From positions 1 through 64,000 of the IMG/VR virus record IMGVR_UViG_3300035698_019437: a stretch of DNA of 64,000 nt; one strand, written 5' to 3'. The translations under genes were made by a program, and so were the position numbers. This document shows, piece after piece, positions 46,996 through 56,241 of this stretch. The notes under the pieces are model-generated. The model did not search any database, had not been told where the DNA came from, and saw only the letters and a list, made by a program, of their open reading frames with translations. The stretch's first letter is position 1. Each line of letters begins with the position of its first letter. The stretch comes from a virus.

Positions 46996-49617
46996 GTGTC
47001 CTTTTATAGAAGTATAAAGAAACAATTAAGTGATTGGGTTTTTTCGAATAAACCTAATCCTAAAGTAATAAAACTACAGCAAACTCTATATGATGTTCTT
47101 GCGCCTGATCAAGTAACTCAACTTATGGGTGCGATTCAAGAAGCTCATTTAGATACTATGCAAAACGAAGAACTCATGAAGTTTATTGAAGAAACAAGAA
47201 GACCCCCAGAAGAATTGTTCCCTTATTTACTAGAACACCTTAGAGGTCTTAAAGACGAAAACGCTAGAAGAGATCAAGTATATCAAGAAAGACAACAAGA
47301 GATTGAACATGTAAGTCCAGAAGCTAAGCAACAGATGGTGGAATACATTGAAGCTAATGGAATTTTCAATCAGATGGGTCAACTTGTAGGTGCAAAAGAA
47401 CCCGTTACTCAATCTCCTCCTGAGTCGGTTCCGGGTAATTTCCCATTCTTCACTCAGTTAGTTAATGAAAGAGCCACAAGTCAAGAGGGAGTTACAGACG
47501 AAGCGGCTGCTAGTAGATTTATTAATGCTGTTATGCAGTTGTATGAAAGTGGTGGAACTGCTAAAGAAGATCAGGAATCTGCACGTGTACCATCAGAGAT
47601 AGAAACTAGAATGTCACCGGAAGAGTTGCAACAGTTCGTTGGTCAACTAAATGCAGAGAACGCTCCTTGGGTTATAGAAAATCCAATCGCTGTTACCACT
47701 AAAACAGGTAAAGTAGTAGAACATTATCCAATATCGTTTATGTCTGAACAATCCTCTCAATTGATTGAGCAGTTTGTAACTACTAAAGGAGGTATGGATA
47801 GTTTTTTAAATCAATCTCCGGTTACAAGAAGAATTAGCGCGATCTTATCTGATTTGCAGAAGAAAAAAGGAATCAATGCAACTCGTGAGGAGATTTCTGG
47901 AAGATTTGCAAGTAGACTTATTAATTCACTGTCTCCCAGTAAAGCATATAGTGTTAACTCAGGTTCATTATATGATACTAAAGAACCAAGATTTGAGTTC
48001 TTTGCTAGACATCCAGAATACTTACCAGACGATTTGAAAAATGTCGTAGGTGGTACTCCACAAGGTAAAGCTGGCGCTAAGCCAAGAAGAGAACTACTTG
48101 GTGATAGAAAAGGTGAACTTTCTGGTATTGTTAGCGGTCTTGTAGCCGAAGGAAACGAAGAAATATTTAATTATGCAATGTCTCAAGCTCAATGGGCTGC
48201 TTTTAATGACATTGTAAGAGACAGAACTGATGAAGAAAATTTAGAAATAGGTGAAGAAGGCTCTGAAATGGAAAGGGCTGATTTCAAAGGTAGGCAAGAT
48301 GGTAATGGTAAGAGACAAGTCGCTCATGATTTTGGAACAGCTATAACACCAGAAGAAAAAGAAAGACAATCAGTAGCAATTGCTAATTATTTCAGAAATG
48401 TATTCAAGGATGTTGAGATTATATCAAACAAGATTGTTGAATATTTTAAAGCCAAAGGAAAGTACGGATACGCAGATGCCGTAAAATCCTATTTTGATCT
48501 AGCAGTTGATCAACTAGAACAAGTAATTAATCCAGATAATGACAAGCTTACTGAAGACTTGGCTAAGGCTGGTGTTGTTGCACATTATAAAACAGATACA
48601 GGACAAGTCCGTATATCAACTGATTCAGGAACTGTTGATTTAAGTAAACTAGTTAGTAGAAAACTTGTTTTGAAGCATCTTGATGAACTTGGAAGAAACA
48701 AATTAGAACTAAAAAAGGAAGTTGATAGGCGAGCTAGTTATGGAGAAAGCGATGAAAATATTGCTGTTATTCTTGAACAACAAATCAAATCTATTTTTGG
48801 AGAAAAAGCTGATCCTATTCAAGAAGTAAATGCTTTGAGAAGCCAGTCATCTGAAGATATCCAAGCAGAATATTTGATTCCATCAGAAAACGATGTACAG
48901 CAATGGCAGAGAGAAGAAGGTGAACTTATGTTGAAAGTTGTTAACTTCTACGCCGATCATCCAGATATGGATTCTTCAAAAATTACGACTGAACTTGGAT
49001 TTAAAAGGACAGGCGGAAAGGGATATGCTGGTACTCATAGATTCTTTCCATTCTCCAATGCTCAGGTTAAGAATGTTATAGGCTTGGTTGAATCTCTTGG
49101 AGTAGATGGTGCTAGACAAGATATTACTAATAGGTATATTGAGCAGGTCGATCCTAAGTTCAATAAAGTATATAATAGACAAGTTCAAAGAAGACATACA
49201 GTTAAGCTTACGGAATATCCCGGCCAAACTCATGCAGGCGGTTGGATTCCAGAGATTATTCCTCTTATAGCCTCTACAGACCCGATGGCTAGAAAATTTG
49301 TATTTGATATGATTAGGATTCATACTAATATTTCTGGTGGTCGTGCTTGGGGAAGACCTACTACGGCTGCTTATTATGAACTTCTAGGTAAAGAAGTTCC
49401 ACCGGAAGCTGCTGCTGGTGTAGCCGAATACAATAGTAAGAGAAAAAAAGCATCTATGATATATCAATCTTATCTAATTGCTGAAAAAAGAATAGAGCAG
49501 CTTAAAGAAGAGAAAGAATCTCTTAACAAGTTGGCATCGACAGATGCTATCGATTACATGATAGATAGTGTAGTATCGAATACTTTAACTGAAATGGGTA
49601 TTTTTAGGATGTTATAA
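46996..49617 (+). CDS. Large helical protein, GTG start (873 residues), unknown
   Basis: AGGAG lies 6 nt before the GTG. The protein is mainly helical with acidic/Gln-rich coiled parts: QQIEH/KQQMVEYIEANG near 115, a Pro/Ser-rich stretch near 145-160, EKERQSVAIANYFRNVFKDVE near 455, LKKEVDRRASYGESD near 577. It looks like a phage internal or packaging-associated protein. No enzymatic fold is recognised. Situated before actin-like and head-tail genes. Confidence 0.75.
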   Translation: MSFYRSIKKQLSDWVFSNKPNPKVIKLQQTLYDVLAPDQVTQLMGAIQEAHLDTMQNEELMKFIEETRRPPEELFPYLLEHLRGLKDENARRDQVYQERQQEIEHVSPEAKQQMVEYIEANGIFNQMGQLVGAKEPVTQSPPESVPGNFPFFTQLVNERATSQEGVTDEAAASRFINAVMQLYESGGTAKEDQESARVPSEIETRMSPEELQQFVGQLNAENAPWVIENPIAVTTKTGKVVEHYPISFMSEQSSQLIEQFVTTKGGMDSFLNQSPVTRRISAILSDLQKKKGINATREEISGRFASRLINSLSPSKAYSVNSGSLYDTKEPRFEFFARHPEYLPDDLKNVVGGTPQGKAGAKPRRELLGDRKGELSGIVSGLVAEGNEEIFNYAMSQAQWAAFNDIVRDRTDEENLEIGEEGSEMERADFKGRQDGNGKRQVAHDFGTAITPEEKERQSVAIANYFRNVFKDVEIISNKIVEYFKAKGKYGYADAVKSYFDLAVDQLEQVINPDNDKLTEDLAKAGVVAHYKTDTGQVRISTDSGTVDLSKLVSRKLVLKHLDELGRNKLELKKEVDRRASYGESDENIAVILEQQIKSIFGEKADPIQEVNALRSQSSEDIQAEYLIPSENDVQQWQREEGELMLKVVNFYADHPDMDSSKITTELGFKRTGGKGYAGTHRFFPFSNAQVKNVIGLVESLGVDGARQDITNRYIEQVDPKFNKVYNRQVQRRHTVKLTEYPGQTHAGGWIPEIIPLIASTDPMARKFVFDMIRIHTNISGGRAWGRPTTAAYYELLGKEVPPEAAAGVAEYNSKRKKASMIYQSYLIAEKRIEQLKEEKESLNKLASTDAIDYMIDSVVSNTLTEMGIFRML

Positions 49618-49618
49618 T

Positions 49619-49789
49619 ATGAGAATATATTGTGTATGTGAATGCGGTGAACACTCTGAAGATGAAGCTACAATAGAAATAAATTTTGGCGAAGAATGTA
49701 TGTATTTTGTATGTCCAAAATGCAAAAAAGAAAACAAGATTATTCTTAGACCGCCAGATAATTCACTTCCAAGAGTAAGAATGAGATAA
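49619..49789 (+). CDS. Small zinc-ribbon protein (56 residues)
   Basis: Starts 1 nt after the 873-residue gene; ends at TAA 49787-49789, whose last A begins the next gene's ATG. It carries CVCECG (near residue 5) and CPKC (near 34) around an acidic, strand-rich centre, a compact zinc ribbon. No specific family is recognised. Confidence 0.7.
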   Translation: MRIYCVCECGEHSEDEATIEINFGEECMYFVCPKCKKENKIILRPPDNSLPRVRMR

Positions 49790-50382
49790 TGTATCTTGTA
49801 ACCAATAAAAGTGGTAGCGAATTAGTAATAGCCGATCTTGGTATATCAATATCACCAAGACAAGCTATGGATTTAGATAAAGTGTGCAAAAACCCACCAG
49901 AGTCATCTAAGGATTTAAAACTAAGTATAAAATTAGGTATGCTTAAAGTAGTTAAAAGTGATAGAAAGAAAAAAAGAAAAGACGTAACCAAGAAGATAAC
50001 TAAAGAAATACATAAAGTAGACAAGTCTATGCTTGGGGATATCAAAGATATTATTCGCGATGAGTTAAAGAAACTACAACCAACGCAACAAACAGAAGAC
50101 CCAAGGATGTCTCAAGTATTGAAAGCTTTAGGAACATTGTTACAACAAAAGCAGAATGTATCTAAAGAAACTATAAGAGAAGTTATTATAAACCATAATC
50201 CAGAAGATGAAGATGAAGATAAAGACCTTAATATTGATGAAGATATTCTTACTGAGATTCATGCTAGAACAGTTAATAGGATAGCTAAAGAAACTACAAC
50301 AGGGGTCATTACATATAAGAATGAACAAGTTAAATCTGATATTGATAAAAAGGTGTCAGAGTTAGATGATCTACTCGGATAG
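49789..50382 (+). CDS. Protein with shared N-terminal domain and coiled coil (197 residues)
   Basis: Residues 1-62 (YLVTNKSGSELVIADLGI then SKDLKLSIKLGMLKVV) match the N-terminal domains of the glycosyltransferase at 15736 and the fibre at 12902. A Lys-rich linker and acidic coiled region follow (EDEDEDKDLNIDEDI near 143-157). It ends KKVSELDDLLG, similar to the end of the next protein, KKADDLSDILGE, which may indicate a common partner. Confidence 0.76.
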   Translation: MYLVTNKSGSELVIADLGISISPRQAMDLDKVCKNPPESSKDLKLSIKLGMLKVVKSDRKKKRKDVTKKITKEIHKVDKSMLGDIKDIIRDELKKLQPTQQTEDPRMSQVLKALGTLLQQKQNVSKETIREVIINHNPEDEDEDKDLNIDEDILTEIHARTVNRIAKETTTGVITYKNEQVKSDIDKKVSELDDLLG

Positions 50383-50426
50383 AAGACAAATTCCGATATT
50401 ATAAAAGTAAATTTAGGAGACAATTT

Positions 50427-51542
50427 ATGTCTAATTCAGCTATACGAGGTGTTGACCTTGGAACGATGTTTTTTCAAGTTGCAGAGTCGGCAGAAGATAA
50501 ACAGATAAACATCAAAACAACTAGAAATGCATTTGTAGAGTTGGCAGAGTCTGAAGATATTGAAGACGTTCTTAGTCAAAACAAATGGCAATATGTGAAA
50601 GATGGTAAGAAATATTATGTTATAGGCGAAGACTCTTTAAGAGTAGCTAAGATGTTCCCTGGAAAAGTCGAACTTAGGAGACCTCTTAGAGATGGTGTTT
50701 TGAACAAAGGCGAAGAAAAGAAGATGCTTATTCTAGCAGAACTTATTGAGTCATCAATTGGTATCGCACCAGATGATAACTCTTTAGTCTGCTTTTGTGT
50801 TTCATCTCAATCCGTTGATGGTTCTGCCGACAGTACGTTCCACAAGGCTAGACTTTCAGGTATGTTTAAAAGACTTAAGTGGAATACAAAAGTCATTGAA
50901 GAAGGAATGGCAATAATTTTATCTGAGAGACCAACTGTTATAGAACCAGATGGTGAAGAATCTCCATACAGCGGCATAGGTATATCTTTTGGCGCAGGTA
51001 GAGTAAACTGTGTTTTAGCCTACAAGGGTTTACAAGTTATAGGGATGTCTTGTGCTAGAAGTGGAGACTGGATTGATAAGAAGGTTTCTGAACAGACGGA
51101 TACGCCTATTTCTCAAGTAACGTCTAAGAAAGAAAAATCTTTAGATTTTAATAACATAGATTATGATGATGACGTTTTGTTTGCGTTAGATGCATACTAT
51201 GGTTCTATGATAGAGTTTGTTTTCGGTCATTTTTCCAAGAAATTCTCTGAAGTTAAAAGCCAATTTGATGCTCCTCTTGATATTGTTGTTGCTGGAGGCA
51301 CCTCAATGCCTAAAGGATTTTGCGACAAAATTGAGGAAGTAATAAGAGGACTAGACTTGCCGTTTGAGGTAAAGTCAATTAGAAGAGCATCGGACCCAGT
51401 GAATACCGTAGTTAAGGGTTGTTTGACTCAAGCTATGGTTTCACAGAAGAAATTGGCTAAAGACAAAATAGAAACCAAAGAAGAAAAACCGGTTTCTCTT
51501 GAGAAAAAGGCAGATGATTTGTCTGACATTCTTGGAGAATAA
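50427..51542 (+). CDS. Actin/Hsp70-fold ATPase (ParM/MreB-like)
   Basis: The three nucleotide-binding motifs of the superfamily are visible: GVDLGTMFFQVAE (residues 8-20, phosphate 1), GISFGAGRVN (about 183-192, phosphate 2), and IVVAGGTSMPKGF (about 289-301, adenosine). The length is close to ParM. AGGAG precedes the ATG. In phages such proteins form filaments or segregate DNA; being placed between coiled-coil and head-tail genes is unusual. Role here unknown. Confidence 0.8.
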   Translation: MSNSAIRGVDLGTMFFQVAESAEDKQINIKTTRNAFVELAESEDIEDVLSQNKWQYVKDGKKYYVIGEDSLRVAKMFPGKVELRRPLRDGVLNKGEEKKMLILAELIESSIGIAPDDNSLVCFCVSSQSVDGSADSTFHKARLSGMFKRLKWNTKVIEEGMAIILSERPTVIEPDGEESPYSGIGISFGAGRVNCVLAYKGLQVIGMSCARSGDWIDKKVSEQTDTPISQVTSKKEKSLDFNNIDYDDDVLFALDAYYGSMIEFVFGHFSKKFSEVKSQFDAPLDIVVAGGTSMPKGFCDKIEEVIRGLDLPFEVKSIRRASDPVNTVVKGCLTQAMVSQKKLAKDKIETKEEKPVSLEKKADDLSDILGE

Positions 51543-51547
51543 AAAGA

Positions 51548-52282
51548 ATGGGTTATTGTACCCAAACTCATATTGAAAGAATAATTGCTCAATCGTTAAC
51601 TACTGCATCTCCTGATGACTTGGATACGCCTGTAGATTTGCTTAAGATTGGCAACACATTCGATACTAACGTAATTCCAGAAAGCACAGTTGATCAATAC
51701 ATTACATGGGCTGATGAAGAGATTAACGCATTTCTTAGCGAATTATATATTACTCCATTCTGTGAATTATCAGATTTTGAGACTCCTCTATTAGCAGATA
51801 TCAACGAATATAACCCATATATTATTACATGTAAACGATGTCCATTCAATATTGGGGATATTATTGTTCTAATAGACGGAAAAATTCAAGAAAGACATAT
51901 TATAGATGAGGTTGTTAACAGCGTAGATAGAAACGTATTTGGAACGGAAGAAGCAATTGTTAACGATTTTAGTTCAAGCACTACCAGAGTTGTTCGCGTA
52001 AAGTTTCCCGAACCAATTACTCTAATGTCAGCTAGATTAGCCGCTGCTAATATATACGATAAGTATTTCGCATCTCAGTCAGACCCTAATGAATCTAAGT
52101 TTGGACAATATCTTAGACTTCAGGTCAGACAAGAAGTAAATAATATATTAACTGGAAGAACTATATTACATGGTCAACATCGAATAGGAAGAAGATTCTA
52201 CAATCCAACACTGGTTGATAGATACGGATTACCGGGTTCTGTTGGAGACGATAGTAATATAGATGATTTAGGCAAAGCATGA
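51548..52282 (+). CDS. Head-tail adaptor-like protein (244 residues)
   Basis: The start MGYCTQTHIERIIAQSL and the acidic helix ADEEINAFLSELYITPF (near 58-75) match the head-tail connector (gp6/DUF1320-type) pattern of ring-forming adaptor proteins. It carries a long middle insertion of strands. ATGA overlap with the next gene. The family assignment is from motif likeness only. Confidence 0.65.
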   Translation: MGYCTQTHIERIIAQSLTTASPDDLDTPVDLLKIGNTFDTNVIPESTVDQYITWADEEINAFLSELYITPFCELSDFETPLLADINEYNPYIITCKRCPFNIGDIIVLIDGKIQERHIIDEVVNSVDRNVFGTEEAIVNDFSSSTTRVVRVKFPEPITLMSARLAAANIYDKYFASQSDPNESKFGQYLRLQVRQEVNNILTGRTILHGQHRIGRRFYNPTLVDRYGLPGSVGDDSNIDDLGKA

Positions 52283-52596
52283 TAAACATAAAATCTACAG
52301 GCGGAAAAGAAATCATAAGCTCTTTGACCAATCTCGAAGAAGGATTGGATGCTATGCCTAAAACTCAAACAGAAGAGATTGTCAAAGATTCTCAGTTTAC
52401 AGAAGGTAAAAATATAATCAACGAAAATGTTCTTAGTCCAACAAACAAAAGTGCAAGATATGAAGCTAGATATTTATCTGCTAGAAAACAAAAGGGTTTT
52501 GATGAAAGTAAAACTGAAGATAGTGAATTAGCGGAGGCAGAAGAAGAGGTTATAAACAGATTTTTCAGGGATTACTTTGATAATTTGCTTTTTTAA
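52279..52596 (+). CDS. Small morphogenesis protein, unknown (105 residues)
   Basis: Charged, helical protein starting MINIKSTGGKEIIS, ending EEEVINRFFRDYFDNLLF. Its position between adaptor-like and tail-type genes suggests a neck or tail-completion function; no family can be named. Coupled by a 4-nt overlap and spaced 3 nt from the following gene. Confidence 0.65.
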   Translation: MINIKSTGGKEIISSLTNLEEGLDAMPKTQTEEIVKDSQFTEGKNIINENVLSPTNKSARYEARYLSARKQKGFDESKTEDSELAEAEEEVINRFFRDYFDNLLF

Positions 52597-52599
52597 ACT

Positions 52600-53496
52600 A
52601 TGGAAGATATACTAGACAGTGTTAGAAGAATCATTTCAAGATGGACTGCCACGAGCGTTCCCATCACATCTGACATTTCGCGCGGTGATACTAATGTTCA
52701 ATTAAGATCAACGATACGTCTAAAAGAAAATGACGAAATAATATTTAGGACATCTACTCAAGGTGAAACTCCTGTCATAGTAACTTCAATTGTAGACGAT
52801 ACGAATATTACTATATCATCTCCCGCAAGGTTTGATTGGGCAGTAGCCGATAACGCACTGGTTGAAAAGACATTTAATCAAATGTTTATTCAAGGAATTT
52901 ACGTTGGTGAACCAGAAAATATCCCAAGATATCCAGCTATTACTGTTAATCCTGTAAGCAGAGATTCAGAATGGCTTACGATTGATAGTACAAAAGAAGA
53001 TTACAGGCTCCAAATAACAGTATATGTAGAAGATGCTACGCAAGAATCTGGATATAGATTTCTTCTGAAGGTGGTAAAGGCAATTGAATTCGGCCTTAAA
53101 CAGAATATATATCCATTGGTAGGGGAATATGATACTGTAGCATTGACATCAGATACAGCCAAGGGAGATGTTTTTATTAAAGTAGCGGATACATCTGTTT
53201 TTGAACAGTATAGTAGAATTATGGTAGAAGACCCATATGTTACAGAAGAAAAAACAGTAGATGAAATAATAGATGCTACTACTTTGAAAATATCTCCTAG
53301 TATTTGCGAACCATTTACAGTCAGTTCAAATACGCAAGTTATCAATGTAAACCGATTTATATATAACTCTTGGCCCGAACACATAGATTATGGAAAAGTT
53401 TTCAGAGGCACTATGCTAAAAGCAGCAACAATTGACTGGTTTGCTTGGGAAGAAGAAGTCCAAGGACAGCCGCCAATTGATGTGCATCTGTGGTAA
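52600..53496 (+). CDS. Probable tail completion/tail tube-associated protein (298 residues)
   Basis: Two strand-rich segments of the SRGDTNVQLRSTIRLKENDEI type (near 25-45 and AKGDVFIKVADTSVFEQYSRI, near 188-208) suggest a duplicated virion beta domain. Middle section resembles tail terminator proteins (RLQITVYVEDATQ, near 135-147). The ending is acidic and aromatic. Assignment uncertain. Confidence 0.62.
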   Translation: MEDILDSVRRIISRWTATSVPITSDISRGDTNVQLRSTIRLKENDEIIFRTSTQGETPVIVTSIVDDTNITISSPARFDWAVADNALVEKTFNQMFIQGIYVGEPENIPRYPAITVNPVSRDSEWLTIDSTKEDYRLQITVYVEDATQESGYRFLLKVVKAIEFGLKQNIYPLVGEYDTVALTSDTAKGDVFIKVADTSVFEQYSRIMVEDPYVTEEKTVDEIIDATTLKISPSICEPFTVSSNTQVINVNRFIYNSWPEHIDYGKVFRGTMLKAATIDWFAWEEEVQGQPPIDVHLW

Positions 53497-53513
53497 GAAA
53501 GGAAGAGTAAACC

Positions 53514-54710
53514 ATGAAACTACTCACCGTCAGTGCATCTCCGTACCTACTCACACGACTTGGAAAGATGAATTCAGATTTTTTATGCTATCTGAAGGAA
53601 CAAGGTCACGAAGTTTCTTCTGCTGTTTGGCATTTAGACAGAAGTTGGTTTATGCCTAATGAAGAAGGAATTTACTCTTATGAAAAAGATGGCGATAAGA
53701 TATGCGAAATTCATCCATTCAATCATTTGTCTGAACAATCTTCAACAAGTTTGTATGAGATAATGAAGAAAGTTCAACCAGATGTAGTAATTACTATTGG
53801 CGACTATTTTGAGTCAATGTGTGTTGCTCCTATTAAATCCATGTACCCAGAAACATTCAATTGGATTGCGGTATTAACTATTAATGCTGCTCCAATAAAC
53901 GAAACTTTCAAAGAAATATTTGATAATATTGATTTTGCGATATCAACTACCAAAAAAGGGAGCAAGATGGTTAGTGATATTATGCAAGACAAGTGCGAAT
54001 ATATACCTTATGGACCTGACCATAGTATATATAAGCCAACGGATCAGCTAGATGATGATGTTTTTAGGGTAATGAGCTGTGACAAAAACTCTCAATCGAC
54101 TAATTTACCGTGTTTGATAAGTGCTTTGTCTAATCTAAAGGATAAGAAAGTAAAAGCTTATCTTCATACTAACATATATGAATTAGGAGATTATGACTTA
54201 AATATCCTCATTGATAGGCATGATCTTTCTTCTTTGGTAGAATTACCTGGTAGATTTGTGGGTCTAAATGATGGATTTACAACAGAAGAACTTAATGAAC
54301 AATATAACAAATCTGATGTTATTGTTGATGTAGCGGTTAAGTCTTCAACAGGATTGTCGGTTTTGGAAGCGATGTCTACTGGGTGTATCCCAATATGTTC
54401 AGAAACAAATGCTTTGTTAGAAATATTGCAAATGTTGCCAGAAGATATGAGGTTTTTGGCAGTAGGAACGGAATACATAGGTGAAAGAGAAGAATCCTAT
54501 GCCGTAACATCTTGGAGAGACGTTAGTAATTGTATATCTGATATTTATTATACAAAGTTTAACAATCCTGACAAATACAGGATATGGAGACAGAAAAGCA
54601 TTGAAGTGGCTGCAAAATTTTCAAAGGACAAGATTGTAAAAAGAGTAGAAGAAATAATAAAGGAAAGCAAAGATCATAAAAGTAAGATTAGTATAGAAAC
54701 TGTATCGTAG
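53514..54710 (+). CDS. GT4-type glycosyltransferase (398 residues)
   Basis: An N-terminal Rossmann-like half (MKLLTVSASPYLLTRLGKMN, then LKEQGHEVSSAVW) and a C-terminal half with STGLSVLEAMSTGCIP (near 278-293), the family 4 E-x7-E region in the form GLSVLEAMSTG. Phage glycosyltransferases modify DNA or virion proteins; its position among tail genes suggests protein decoration. GGAAAGAGT precedes the ATG. Confidence 0.82.
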   Translation: MKLLTVSASPYLLTRLGKMNSDFLCYLKEQGHEVSSAVWHLDRSWFMPNEEGIYSYEKDGDKICEIHPFNHLSEQSSTSLYEIMKKVQPDVVITIGDYFESMCVAPIKSMYPETFNWIAVLTINAAPINETFKEIFDNIDFAISTTKKGSKMVSDIMQDKCEYIPYGPDHSIYKPTDQLDDDVFRVMSCDKNSQSTNLPCLISALSNLKDKKVKAYLHTNIYELGDYDLNILIDRHDLSSLVELPGRFVGLNDGFTTEELNEQYNKSDVIVDVAVKSSTGLSVLEAMSTGCIPICSETNALLEILQMLPEDMRFLAVGTEYIGEREESYAVTSWRDVSNCISDIYYTKFNNPDKYRIWRQKSIEVAAKFSKDKIVKRVEEIIKESKDHKSKISIETVS

Positions 54711-54803
54711 AAGAATATTTTTTAATGAACAAAGGAAAGATGTAGTTATTTACGAATAATGAACTAATGACATGCTAGTAATAGCATTTACAGGAGAATT
54801 AAA

Positions 54804-55172
54804 ATGGCCGTTATTTCAGGTACTGATTATAGAGCAATCTCTGATGATTACGGAGATGCATATGAAACCGCACAGCAGGTAAAAGACTTTTTGTTTGATG
54901 CCGTTTATAAAGTTGTACTTTTGCAGGTTATTATTCCTGAAGTTGATTTGCTTCAATCATACTGGGACAGCTACTTGGTAAACACCCCAATATATACTTC
55001 ACCAGTTAATTTTACTGCTGCTGTAAAAGCATTGCAATCTCACGTTTTAACTAGAGGCGGATATGCAACTGTTGATGCTTACTTAGCTGCTGAAGGAATC
55101 TTGGTACAAGCATCTTGGGCAGATTTGTCTGCTGATGCGGGTTACCCAATTGGTAGTGCATACATAGAATAA
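54804..55172 (+). CDS. Probable virion protein (122 residues)
   Basis: AGGAG precedes the ATG. Small protein with helical N-terminal half (AISDDYGDAYETAQQVKDFL near 10-29) and LQSYWDSYLVNTPIYTSPVNFT in the middle (given as SYWDSYLVNTP and NFTAAVKAL). It resembles small phage head or tail proteins near the tail tube. Not named. Confidence 0.68.
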   Translation: MAVISGTDYRAISDDYGDAYETAQQVKDFLFDAVYKVVLLQVIIPEVDLLQSYWDSYLVNTPIYTSPVNFTAAVKALQSHVLTRGGYATVDAYLAAEGILVQASWADLSADAGYPIGSAYIE

Positions 55173-55200
55173 GCATAGGAAAAGTATAGGAGTAAACTAA

Positions 55201-56136
55201 ATGGCAATATCACCACCATTAGCTAGTCTTGGCTTTGTAGGATATATTGTCTTCGAGAACGCTGCAACATCCGGAGGCAACATAAATGTCAGGTCTACCT
55301 CGTGTGATTTGAAACTCAGCCAAACTATCGACAAACCAGATGTTGTTGACAGTAAATATGACAAAACTGTTTATCAACTTGGTCCGAAGGAAGTTGGAGG
55401 TTCAATCGCATTCCCGGCTGTTCACGAAGATACTGAAGCTTCTATACAAGCTATGTGGAGAAGAGCAGTAGAAAGAGATTCAAACGGAAGACTAAAAGAT
55501 TTTAACGTAGTTGTCAAGTACGCTGATCAAAATTCGTTATTCAGGTACAAAAACTGTATTTGCGATACGTTTGAGTTCAGTGTAACTCAAGGTGATGTTG
55601 TTAATGTAAGTACTGGACTTATTGGTATAAGTAGAGAGACAGTTACTGATAGATTTATTGAATATAACTTCCGTAACTCAAGAATTGTAACTTGGAACGA
55701 TGCTATAGTTGAAATCGGAAACTCAGCAGGATTACTGACTAGTGGTATTCCAAGTTCTCATATACGAGAATTTACTGCAACGTTAGAAAACAACTCAGAT
55801 AGATTCTATACTTTGAACGGCAGATTAGAGCCGCAAGATGTTGCCGCTATGAAGAGAGATATAGATGGTTCTATAGTTGTTATGGGTAGACATCCTAACT
55901 TAGGTGCTTTGGCTCTAGGAAACGAAAATAGATGTACTGAACAAACATACATAGATTTTGGATACACCTTACAAACAGGCGATTGTGTTGGTAGTTGGTT
56001 AATTAGGCTTCCGGGTGTAGTATTCGAAATCGAAGAATTAGCCCTTACTAATGATCTGTTTGAAACTACGATGAACTGGCATGCCCTTACTGGAGCTGTT
56101 TACAGAGAAGGCGAATCAGAGAACTTCGAAATTTAA
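55201..56136 (+). CDS. Probable major tail (tube) protein (311 residues)
   Basis: A strand-rich protein with start ISPPLASLGFVGYIVF, QLGPKEVGGSIAFPAVHED (near 61-79), IREFTATLENNSDRFYTLNGR (near 196-216) and FGYTLQTGDCVGSW. The phage-typical order of tube protein before chaperones and tape measure supports this role. AGGAG precedes the start. Confidence 0.72.
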   Translation: MAISPPLASLGFVGYIVFENAATSGGNINVRSTSCDLKLSQTIDKPDVVDSKYDKTVYQLGPKEVGGSIAFPAVHEDTEASIQAMWRRAVERDSNGRLKDFNVVVKYADQNSLFRYKNCICDTFEFSVTQGDVVNVSTGLIGISRETVTDRFIEYNFRNSRIVTWNDAIVEIGNSAGLLTSGIPSSHIREFTATLENNSDRFYTLNGRLEPQDVAAMKRDIDGSIVVMGRHPNLGALALGNENRCTEQTYIDFGYTLQTGDCVGSWLIRLPGVVFEIEELALTNDLFETTMNWHALTGAVYREGESENFEI

Positions 56137-56178
56137 TAGACGTATAAAGTCCCTACAGAATATCAATTTTGTTCTAAT

Positions 56179-56220
56179 CCCTGTACTCATCCCATTATCT
56201 TCCGATAATACAGTACAGGA
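56179..56220 (+). promoter_or_regulatory. Nested inverted repeat with CCGATAAT box
   Basis: CCTGTACT and AGTACAGG form an outer 8-bp inverted repeat, and within it ATTATC and GATAAT form an inner 6-bp one. The CCGATAAT box (56202-56209), which also occurs before other gene starts, is part of the inner stem. It could be a regulatory hairpin between the tail tube and the chaperone genes. Confidence 0.55.
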
Positions 56221-56241
56221 ATAATCTATAGGAGTGATAGC

